From: DASXTS01 sp036402215
GTDB taxonomy: Bacteria > Actinomycetota > Actinomycetes > Mycobacteriales > Pseudonocardiaceae
Length of the DNA stretch: 9,792 bases
Direction: 5' to 3'
NCBI GenBank assembly: GCA_036402215.1
Contig: DASWTI010000403.1
Span: 1 to 9,792 of the forward strand
A program made the translations under genes and the position numbers. The number at the start of each line of letters is the position of its first letter. The stretch's first letter is position 1. The notes under the pieces were generated by a model that saw nothing but the letters and a program-made list of their open reading frames with translations, made no database searches and had not been told where the DNA came from. Positions 1-8,312 of this stretch are shown one piece after another.

Positions 1-297
1 CGTACCCGCTCCAAGGAGATCCTGGACGCCACCGGCGTCAGCCCGGATCTGCGGAGCAAGGATCTCTCGGACGAGGATCTGGCCAAGCTCCGCGAGTACA
101 TCGAGGAGTCGCTGAAGGTCGAGGGTGACCTGCGCCGCGAAGTGCAGGCCGACATCCGTCGCAAGATCGAGATCGGTTGCTACCAGGGCCTGCGCCACCG
201 TCGTGGCCTGCCCGTGCGTGGACAGCGCACCAAGACCAACGCCCGTACCCGTAAGGGTCCGAAGCGCACCATTGCAGGCAAGAAGAAGGCGAAGTAA
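1..297 (+). CDS. rpsM: 30S ribosomal protein S13 (5' end outside window)
   Basis: The reading frame is open from base 1 and ends at TAA 295-297, giving 98 residues. Actinobacterial S13 is about 125 residues, so roughly the first 27 are missing. The visible part starts just after the usual GIG of the helix-two-turn-helix region (RTRSKEILDATGV). It continues through the conserved GCYQGLRHRRGLPVRGQRT segment, which contacts 16S rRNA in the small-subunit head, and ends in the basic tail KGPKRTIAGKKKAK. S13 forms the intersubunit bridge with L5 and touches P-site tRNA. The last base of the stop codon is the first base of the rpsK ATG (TAATG), so the two genes are translationally coupled. Identity is secure; only the start is unseen. 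Confidence 0.97.
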   Translation, partial: RTRSKEILDATGVSPDLRSKDLSDEDLAKLREYIEESLKVEGDLRREVQADIRRKIEIGCYQGLRHRRGLPVRGQRTKTNARTRKGPKRTIAGKKKAK

Positions 298-710
298 TGC
301 CCCCCAAGTCACGTAGCACCGGTCCGAAGAAGACCCAGAAGGCGCGTCGCAGGGACAAGAAGAACGTCCCGCACGGCGCCGCTCACATCAAGAGCACGTT
401 CAACAACACGATCGTCTCGATCTGCGACCCCGCCGGCAACGTGATCAGCTGGGCGTCCGCCGGCCACGTCGGCTTCAAGGGCTCCCGCAAGTCGACCCCG
501 TTCGCCGCGCAGATGGCCGCCGAGAACGCGGCCCGCAAGGCCGCCGAGCACGGCATGCGCAAGGTGGACGTGTTCGTCAAGGGCCCCGGCTCCGGCCGGG
601 AGACCGCGATCCGTTCGCTGCAGGCCGCCGGCCTCGAGGTCGGCACCATCCAGGACGTGACCCCGCAGCCGCACAACGGCTGCCGCCCGCCCAAGCGGCG
701 CCGGGTCTGA
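297..710 (+). CDS. rpsK: 30S ribosomal protein S11
   Basis: This encodes a complete 137-residue protein, close to the family norm of about 130. S11 sits on the platform of the small subunit and helps shape the mRNA exit region. The basic N-terminus is followed by the S11 core: GAAHIKSTFNNTIVSICD, the GSRKSTPFAAQ segment, the VKGPGSGRETAIRSLQ loop, and the terminal DVTPQPHNGCRPPKRRRV, which is nearly invariant in the family. The ATG overlaps the rpsM stop by one base. A weak SD, AAGAAGG at 283-289, lies inside rpsM seven bases ahead. Translation is probably coupled to S13. No anomaly was seen. Confidence 0.98.
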   Translation: MPPKSRSTGPKKTQKARRRDKKNVPHGAAHIKSTFNNTIVSICDPAGNVISWASAGHVGFKGSRKSTPFAAQMAAENAARKAAEHGMRKVDVFVKGPGSGRETAIRSLQAAGLEVGTIQDVTPQPHNGCRPPKRRRV

Positions 711-733
711 CGCGCGGGGAGGAGTAGCTACCC

Positions 734-1339
734 ATGGCTCGTTACACCGGACCCGCGACCCGCAAGTCGCGGCGACTCAAGACCGACCTCATCGGTGGTG
801 ACGTCGCCTTCGAGCGTCGTCCGTACCCCCCGGGTCAGCACGGCAGGGCTCGCATCAAGGAGAGCGAGTACCTGCTGCAGATGCAGGAGAAGCAGAAGGC
901 GCGCTTCACGTACGGCGTGCTGGAGAAGCAGTTCCGCCGGTACTACGAGGAGGCGAACCGCCGCCCCGGCAAGACCGGTGAGAACCTGCTGCAGATCCTG
1001 GAGTCCCGGCTGGACAACGTGGTCTACCGCGCCGGCCTGGCGCGCAGCCGCCGCCACGCGCGGCAGCTCGTGAACCACGGCCACTTCACGGTCAACGGCG
1101 TGAAGGTCGACGTCCCGAGCTTCCGGGTGTCGAGGTTCGACATCGTGGACGTGCGGCCGAAGTCGTTGCAGACCACCCCGTTCCTCATCGCCAAGGAGAC
1201 CCTCGGCGAGCGGGTCTGCCCGGCCTGGCTGCAGGTCGTGCCGACCACGCTGCGGATCCTCGTGCACCAGCTCCCCGAGCGGGCGCAGATCGAGGCCCCG
1301 CTGCAGGAGCAGCTCATCGTCGAGCTGTACTCGAAGTAG
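734..1339 (+). CDS. rpsD: 30S ribosomal protein S4, zinc-free (C-minus) type
   Basis: This is a complete 201-residue S4, the usual family length. S4 binds the 5' domain of 16S rRNA as a primary assembly protein. The start MARYTGPATRKSRRL is the standard actinobacterial N-terminus. A strong SD, GGGGAGGAG at 716-724, lies nine bases before the ATG. The S4 RNA-binding fold spans roughly residues 90-155 (RLDNVVYRAGLARSRRHARQ, then VNHGHFTVNGVKVDVPS). The N-terminal Cys cluster of zinc-binding S4 is absent; the only Cys is near residue 182, so this is the C-minus form. From memory, rpsD between rpsK and rpoA is the arrangement in mycobacteria and E. coli, whereas Streptomyces keeps it elsewhere. 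In E. coli, S4 represses this operon; nothing here shows that for this organism. Confidence 0.98.
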   Translation: MARYTGPATRKSRRLKTDLIGGDVAFERRPYPPGQHGRARIKESEYLLQMQEKQKARFTYGVLEKQFRRYYEEANRRPGKTGENLLQILESRLDNVVYRAGLARSRRHARQLVNHGHFTVNGVKVDVPSFRVSRFDIVDVRPKSLQTTPFLIAKETLGERVCPAWLQVVPTTLRILVHQLPERAQIEAPLQEQLIVELYSK

Positions 1340-1345
1340 CAGGAC

Positions 1346-1376
1346 CGGCGCCGGCACCGTGGTGGTGCCGGCGCCG
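1346..1376 (+). promoter_or_regulatory. Perfect 13-bp hairpin between rpsD and rpoA
   Basis: The arms are 1346-1358 and 1364-1376, fully complementary, with a 5-nt GTGGT loop. It begins seven bases after the rpsD stop, in the longest gap (89 nt) of the operon. No run of T follows, so it does not look like a classical terminator. Possible roles are partial termination or attenuation setting alpha relative to S4, or protection of the upstream mRNA 3' end. Only the structure is seen; the role is inferred. Confidence 0.7.
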
Positions 1377-1428
1377 CGCCACCCTTATCGGCGTCATATG
1401 GCGGGCGCCGGCATGGAGGAAGAACAAC

Positions 1429-2481
1429 GTGCTCATCTCACAGCGTCCGACCCTGACCGAGGACCCGGTCGACGCCGTCCGCTCGCGGTTCGTCATCGAG
1501 CCCCTCGAGCCCGGCTTCGGCTACACCCTCGGCAACTCGATCCGCCGGACCCTGCTGTCGTCGATCCCCGGCGCGGCGGTCACCAGCATCCGCATCGACG
1601 GCGTGCTGCACGAGTTCACCACGGTCCCCGGGGTGAAGGAGGATGTCACCGACATCATCCTGAACCTCAAGGAGCTCGTGGTCAGCTCCGAGGAGGACGA
1701 GCCGGTCACCATGTACCTGCGCAAGCAGGGCCCCGGTGACGTGACCGCGGGCGACATCGTCCCGCCGGCCGGCGTCACCGTGCACAACCCCGACCTGCAC
1801 ATCGCCACGCTGAACGCGAAGGGCAAGCTCGAGATCGAGCTCGTCGTGGAGCGCGGCCGCGGCTATGTGCCGGCCGTCCAGAACAAGCAGGCCGGCGCCG
1901 AGATCGGCCGCATCCCGGTGGACTCGATCTACTCCCCGGTGCTCAAGGTGACCTACAAGGTCGAGGCCACCCGCGTCGAGCAGCGCACCGACTTCGACAA
2001 GCTGGTGCTCGACGTCGAGACCAAGCCGTCGATCACCCCGCGGGACGCGGTGGCCTCGGCCGGCCGCACCCTGGTCGAGCTCTTCGGCCTGGCCCGCGAG
2101 CTGAACATCGACGCCGAGGGCATCGAGATCGGCCCGTCGCCGGCCGAGGCGGACACCATCGCCGCGTTCGCCATGCCGATCGAGGACCTGGACCTCACGG
2201 TCCGCTCGTACAACTGCCTCAAGCGTGAGGGCATCCACACCGTGGGCGAGCTGGTCTCCCGGTCCGAGGCGGACCTGCTGGACATCCGCAACTTCGGCGC
2301 GAAGTCGATCGACGAGGTCAAGATGAAGCTCGTCGGCCTCGGCCTCGCGCTCAAGGACAGCCCGCCCGGCTTCGACCCGTCGGCCGCCGCGGTGGACTAC
2401 GCCAGCGACGGCTGGTCGTCCGGTGACCTCACCGCGACCACCGACGACGGCCACGACTACGCCGAGACCGAGCAGCTCTGA
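1429..2481 (+). CDS. rpoA: DNA-directed RNA polymerase subunit alpha
   Basis: This is a complete alpha subunit of 350 residues. The start is GTG, preceded by GGAGGA at 1415-1420 with eight bases of spacing. The N-terminus MLISQRPTLTE is typical of actinobacterial alpha. The N-terminal domain (about 1-230) drives dimerisation and assembly of beta and beta'; GFGYTLGNSIRRTLLSSIPG is its hallmark. The C-terminal domain (about 250-306) binds UP elements and activators. R259, N262 and K265 in VRSYNCLK align with R265, N268 and K271 of E. coli, which contact DNA, followed by the helix-hairpin-helix GELVSRSEADLLDIRNFG. A 40-residue acidic tail follows, common in actinobacteria. It is co-transcribed with flanking ribosomal genes; the 89-nt leader contains the hairpin at 1346-1376. 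Confidence 0.98.
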   Translation: MLISQRPTLTEDPVDAVRSRFVIEPLEPGFGYTLGNSIRRTLLSSIPGAAVTSIRIDGVLHEFTTVPGVKEDVTDIILNLKELVVSSEEDEPVTMYLRKQGPGDVTAGDIVPPAGVTVHNPDLHIATLNAKGKLEIELVVERGRGYVPAVQNKQAGAEIGRIPVDSIYSPVLKVTYKVEATRVEQRTDFDKLVLDVETKPSITPRDAVASAGRTLVELFGLARELNIDAEGIEIGPSPAEADTIAAFAMPIEDLDLTVRSYNCLKREGIHTVGELVSRSEADLLDIRNFGAKSIDEVKMKLVGLGLALKDSPPGFDPSAAAVDYASDGWSSGDLTATTDDGHDYAETEQL

Positions 2482-2512
2482 GCCTGCTGCCCCACGAAGG
2501 AGCGCAAAGGAA

Positions 2513-3259
2513 ATGCCCAGCCCGACCAAGGGTGCCCGTCTCGGCGGGTCGCCGGCGCACGAGCGGCTGATCCTGGCCAACCTGGCCACGTCGCTGTTCG
2601 AGCACGGACGGATCACCACGACCGCGGCGAAGGCGCGGCGGCTGCGGCCGTACGCCGAGCGGCTGATCACCAAGGCCAAGCGCGGCGACCTGCACAACCG
2701 CCGCGAGGTCATGCGGGTCATCCGTGACAAGGACGTGGTGCACAAGCTGTTCGCGGAGATCGGCCCGTTCTTCGCCGACCGCACCGGTGGCTACACCCGC
2801 ATCGTGAAGACGATGCCGCGCAAGGGCGACAACGCCCCGATGGCGGTCATCGAGCTGCTCCAGCAGAAGACGGCGACGTCCGAGGCGGAGCGTGCGCGGC
2901 GCACCCGGTTCGCCAGGAAGGACGCGGCGGCCACCACGCCGGCCACCGAGGAGCGGGCGGACGAGACCACGGCCGACGCCACGGCGCCGGCCGCGGACGA
3001 GGCCGCCGTCACCGAGGTCGAGGAGAGCCCGGCCACCGAGGACGCGCCGTACGGCGAGGGCAGCCACGCCCCGCTGGACGACGACTCGCAGCCGGAGGGT
3101 TACCCGATCAAGGGCAACGCCGGCTCGATGCTCTACCACACGCCGGAGAGCCCGTCCTACGGCCAGACCAAGGCCGAGGTGTGGTTCGCCACGCCGGAGG
3201 CCGCGGAGGCCGCGGGCTTCCAGCTCCCGCCGTCGCAGCGTGAGGACGGCTCGGACTGA
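2513..3259 (+). CDS. rplQ: 50S ribosomal protein L17 with C-terminal extension domain
   Basis: This encodes 248 residues, about twice the usual 120 or so of bacterial L17. Residues 1-120 are the L17 fold (MPSPTKGARLGGSPAHERLI, RITTTAAKARRLRPYAERLI, GPFFADRTGGYTRIVK), which lies near the peptide exit tunnel. Residues 135-195 are a low-complexity Ala/Thr/Glu/Asp linker. Residues 197-240 form a compact module with the pattern YPIKGN..SMLYHTPESPSY, then AEVWFATPEAAEAAGF. From memory this resembles the small actinobacterial module called the sunset domain, related in layout to Ada-like repeats ending in F.(S/T)PEEAEAAGY. Its function is unknown to me. The ATG is chosen because MPSPTKG is the conserved L17 start and AAGGAG at 2497-2502 lies ten bases upstream. 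The stop overlaps the start of truA. Confidence 0.96.
   Translation: MPSPTKGARLGGSPAHERLILANLATSLFEHGRITTTAAKARRLRPYAERLITKAKRGDLHNRREVMRVIRDKDVVHKLFAEIGPFFADRTGGYTRIVKTMPRKGDNAPMAVIELLQQKTATSEAERARRTRFARKDAAATTPATEERADETTADATAPAADEAAVTEVEESPATEDAPYGEGSHAPLDDDSQPEGYPIKGNAGSMLYHTPESPSYGQTKAEVWFATPEAAEAAGFQLPPSQREDGSD
3242..3246 (+). promoter_or_regulatory. Ribosome binding site that fixes the truA start at CTG 3256
   Basis: GAGGA lies inside the end of rplQ, nine bases ahead of CTG 3256-3258. The next bases give CTGA, the same 4-nt stop/start overlap as the common ATGA or GTGA. No ATG, GTG or TTG occurs in the truA frame between the in-frame TGA at 3241-3243 and GTG 3421. The site therefore supports CTG as the start. 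Confidence 0.65.
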
Positions 3260-4107
3260 GCCACGGTACGCACTCCGACGAGCCCGTCGCCCCCGCTGGG
3301 GACGGCGGGCTCGTCCGCATCCGCCTGGACCTCGGCTACGACGGGACGGACTTCTCCGGCTGGGCCCGTCAGCCTGGACGGCGCACGGTCCAGGCAGCGC
3401 TGGAGGACGCGCTGGCCACCGTGCTGCGGCTACCGGTGGCGCTCACCGTCGCCGGGCGCACCGACGCCGGCGTGCACGCCACCGGTCAGGTCGCGCACGC
3501 CGACGTGCCGGCCCCGGTGGACGCGGACGCGCTCGCCCGGCGGCTGCGGCGGCTGCTGCCCGCGGACGTCACGGTGGCCGCGGCGCGCGTGGTGCCGGCG
3601 GAGTTCGACGCCCGGTTCTCCGCGCTGCGCCGGCACTACGAGTACCGGGTGGCCGACCGGCCGTCGGCGGCCCTGCCGTTGTGGCGGCGCGACACCCTGG
3701 CCTGGCGCGCGCCGCTGGACGAGGAGCGGATGAACGCGGCGGCGGCCCGGCTGCTGGGCGAGCACGACTTCGCCGCCTTCTGCCGGCGGCGCGAGGGCGC
3801 CACCACGGTGCGCGAGCTGCAGGTCCTGTCCTGGGCGCGCGGCGCGGACGGCGTGTTGCGCTGCCACGTCAGCGCGGACGCCTTCTGCCACACCATGGTC
3901 CGCTCACTGGTCGGCGCCCTGCTGCCGGTCGGCGACGGCCGCCGCGCCCTGTCCTGGCCCGCCGAGGTGCTCGCCGCCGGCATCCGCTCCTCCGACGTGG
4001 CACCCCCGCACCCCCTCACCCTCACCGCCGTCGACTATCCGGACGACGCCGAGCTGGCCGCCCGCGCCACCACCACCCGCGCGGTCCGTACCCTGCCCTC
4101 GTCCTGA
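3256..4107 (+). CDS. truA: tRNA pseudouridine synthase A, probable CTG start
   Basis: TruA converts uridines 38-40 of the tRNA anticodon arm to pseudouridine in the cytoplasm. From CTG 3256 the protein has 283 residues, normal for the family. Conserved blocks appear in order: RIRLDLGYDGTDFSGWARQP (about 25-45), AGRTDAGVHATGQVAH with catalytic Asp70 (E. coli Asp60), FDARFSALRRHYEYRV, LLGEHDFAAFC and AFCHTMVRSLVGALLPVG. A start at GTG 3421 would leave 228 residues and remove the whole first block, so it is almost certainly wrong. The upstream frame is closed by TGA 3241-3243, and CTG 3256 is the only candidate with an SD (GAGGA 3242-3246). The 4-nt overlap with rplQ implies coupled translation. 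Family identity is very secure; the start codon is inferred. Confidence 0.93.
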   Translation: MSHGTHSDEPVAPAGDGGLVRIRLDLGYDGTDFSGWARQPGRRTVQAALEDALATVLRLPVALTVAGRTDAGVHATGQVAHADVPAPVDADALARRLRRLLPADVTVAAARVVPAEFDARFSALRRHYEYRVADRPSAALPLWRRDTLAWRAPLDEERMNAAAARLLGEHDFAAFCRRREGATTVRELQVLSWARGADGVLRCHVSADAFCHTMVRSLVGALLPVGDGRRALSWPAEVLAAGIRSSDVAPPHPLTLTAVDYPDDAELAARATTTRAVRTLPSS

Positions 4108-4140
4108 TCGGCAGGCACCCGGGCACGGTCGCCACGCAGG

Positions 4141-4184
4141 GCGGTGGCCCGCGGTCCCGGGGGTGGGAGACCGCGGGCCACCGC
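4141..4184. terminator. 16-bp stem-loop between convergent truA and protease P1
   Basis: The arms 4141-4156 and 4169-4184 are perfectly complementary, with a 12-nt loop. The hairpin starts 33 bases after the truA stop and ends 22 bases from the P1 stop. It can therefore fold in transcripts from both sides and act as a shared bidirectional terminator. The bases beyond it on the + strand are TATTCA, with no proper U-run, which is common for actinobacterial terminators. The remainder of 4108-4206 holds no gene. Confidence 0.75.
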
Positions 4185-4206
4185 TATTCAGGGTGCGGCC
4201 AGGTGG

Positions 4207-5787
<1,581 letters not shown>

Positions 5788-5790
5788 TGT

Positions 5791-5797
5791 TCTCCTC
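5791..5797 (-). promoter_or_regulatory. Ribosome binding site of protease P1
   Basis: On the - strand this reads GAGGAGA, three bases before ATG 5787 (four after the GAGGAG core), a short spacing. It overlaps the alternative ATG at 5799, which makes that upstream codon unlikely. A small hairpin (GGGTC 5803-5807 with GACCC 5813-5817) lies just upstream. Confidence 0.7.
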
Positions 5798-5876
5798 ATG
5801 CAGGGTCTACCGGACCCGCAGGTCACGGCACGTACGGCCGGACCGCCGGTCAGGTTTCGGGGGAGGTGCAGGGGTT

Positions 5877-5888
5877 GTTCGCGCGAAC
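5877..5888. promoter_or_regulatory. 12-bp palindrome at the predicted P1 transcription start
   Basis: GTTCGCGCGAAC is a perfect dyad, six bases downstream of the P1 -10 box, so it covers about +1 to +12. The P2 promoter has GTCCGCGCGGAC in the equivalent place. The two differ by one base in each arm, and both changes keep the symmetry. It is a candidate operator for a dimeric regulator, or a 5'-terminal mRNA element. No known regulator is assigned. Confidence 0.55.
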
Positions 5889-5894
5889 GAGCCG

Positions 5895-5923
5895 ACGGTA
5901 GATCGAGTGACCACGGAAGACAA
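5895..5923 (-). promoter_or_regulatory. Promoter of protease P1
   Basis: On the - strand, TTGTCT (5923-5918) as -35 is followed by exactly 17 bases and TACCGT (5900-5895) as -10, matching the housekeeping sigma pattern TTGNNN/TANNNT. It lies in a locally AT-richer patch and gives a leader of about 100 nt. The 16 bases ending in the -35 box (5935-5920) match those at P2 in 12 positions, so the promoters are related. The rest of the 304-nt gap between P1 and P2 (5924-6036) holds no gene that I can support. Confidence 0.6.
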
Positions 5924-6036
5924 TTAGGCAACTACTTCTCGCGACGAACGGCGTGACCTGTACGGATGAGTGCTACCGGCTGAGTGGTCGAGCACCCCTC
6001 GCTGACGGTGACCCCGGATGCGCACAGCGACGACGA

Positions 6037-6069
6037 ACGCCGCTGGTCGAGGGCCTCGACCAGCGGCGT
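6037..6069 (-). terminator. Stem-loop downstream of protease P2
   Basis: This is a near-perfect 33-bp palindrome centred on 6053, with arms 6037-6052 and 6054-6069. Allowing a minimal loop gives about 14-15 base pairs. It starts 22 bases after the P2 stop codon on the - strand. There is no U-run. It probably ends or stabilises the P2 transcript and separates it from the P1 promoter. Confidence 0.75.
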
Positions 6070-6091
6070 CCGGGGTGGAGCTACGAGGGCG

Positions 6092-8032
<1,941 letters not shown>

Positions 8033-8040
8033 ATCGGGGT

Positions 8041-8047
8041 CTCCCTC
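8041..8047 (-). promoter_or_regulatory. Ribosome binding site of protease P2
   Basis: On the - strand this reads GAGGGAG, eight bases before ATG 8032, an ideal distance. It supports that start over the upstream in-frame ATG at 8083. A 10-bp palindrome, GCGGATCCGC (8050-8059), lies immediately upstream, in the same relative place as the small hairpin before the P1 SD. Confidence 0.75.
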
Positions 8048-8071
8048 ATGCGGATCCGCCCTGGTCGGCCG

Positions 8072-8086
8072 CACGTGGGTCACGTG
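8072..8086. repeat. Paired CACGTG boxes in the P2 leader
   Basis: Two copies of CACGTG (8072-8077 and 8081-8086) are separated by GGT. Each is itself a palindrome, so the unit can pair with itself as a 6-bp hairpin or serve as two protein sites. It lies about 40-55 bases upstream of the P2 ATG, inside the predicted leader. P1 has only a degenerate counterpart near 5823-5833. No role is known. Confidence 0.4.
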
Positions 8087-8115
8087 GCGCCGTCCAGGGC
8101 TACAGGGGTGTTTTC

Positions 8116-8127
8116 GTCCGCGCGGAC
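8116..8127. promoter_or_regulatory. 12-bp palindrome at the predicted P2 transcription start
   Basis: GTCCGCGCGGAC is a perfect dyad, seven bases downstream of the P2 -10 box. It corresponds to GTTCGCGCGAAC at 5877-5888 in P1 and is followed on the - strand by a related ACCCCTG string. The paired base changes between the two copies argue that symmetry is being kept. It is a candidate shared operator or 5'-mRNA element. Confidence 0.55.
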
Positions 8128-8134
8128 CTCGCTG

Positions 8135-8163
8135 ACGTTAGGGCCGCCCGCCACTGAGCACAA
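8135..8163 (-). promoter_or_regulatory. Promoter of protease P2
   Basis: On the - strand, TTGTGC (8163-8158) as -35, a 17-base spacer and TAACGT (8140-8135) as -10. The spacer length is the same as at P1. The 16 bases running into -35 (8175-8160) share 12 positions with P1. The predicted leader is about 95 nt. The stretch 8176-8258, between this promoter and the P3 hairpin, contains a TTCGCGAA palindrome (8202-8209) but no gene I can support. Confidence 0.6.
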
Positions 8164-8258
8164 TCATTCGACTACCAGTTGCGACAAAGGGGGGTGGCAG
8201 GTTCGCGAAGCGATGCGCCGCGCCCATCAAGCCCATGAGCCGGATGGAGTACGGCCCG

Positions 8259-8290
8259 CCCGGGAATCGAGTTCGATCACGATTCCCGGG
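8259..8290 (-). terminator. Stem-loop downstream of protease P3
   Basis: The 11-base arms 8259-8269 and 8280-8290 are fully complementary, with a 10-nt loop. It begins 22 bases after the P3 stop on the - strand, the same distance as for P1 and P2. No U-run follows. An 11-base string between stop and hairpin (8300-8310) is also found after P1 (4179-4189). Confidence 0.7.
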
Positions 8291-8312
8291 ACCGGGCCGC
8301 ACCGCTATTCGA

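Noticed and set aside
1438..2784. - strand open frame of 448 codons opposite rpoA
   Set aside because: It is antisense to a fully conserved rpoA and has no SD or family features. It is a composition artefact.
3421..4107. truA starting at GTG 3421 (228 residues)
   Set aside because: This start drops the conserved block containing YDGTDFSGW and has no SD. CTG 3256 explains the conserved N-terminus and the operon overlap better.
5877..5888. SOS (LexA) box at the P1 promoter
   Set aside because: Actinobacterial LexA sites follow GAAC-N4-GTTC. Here the half-sites are in the opposite order (GTTC-N4-GAAC), so the match is only superficial.
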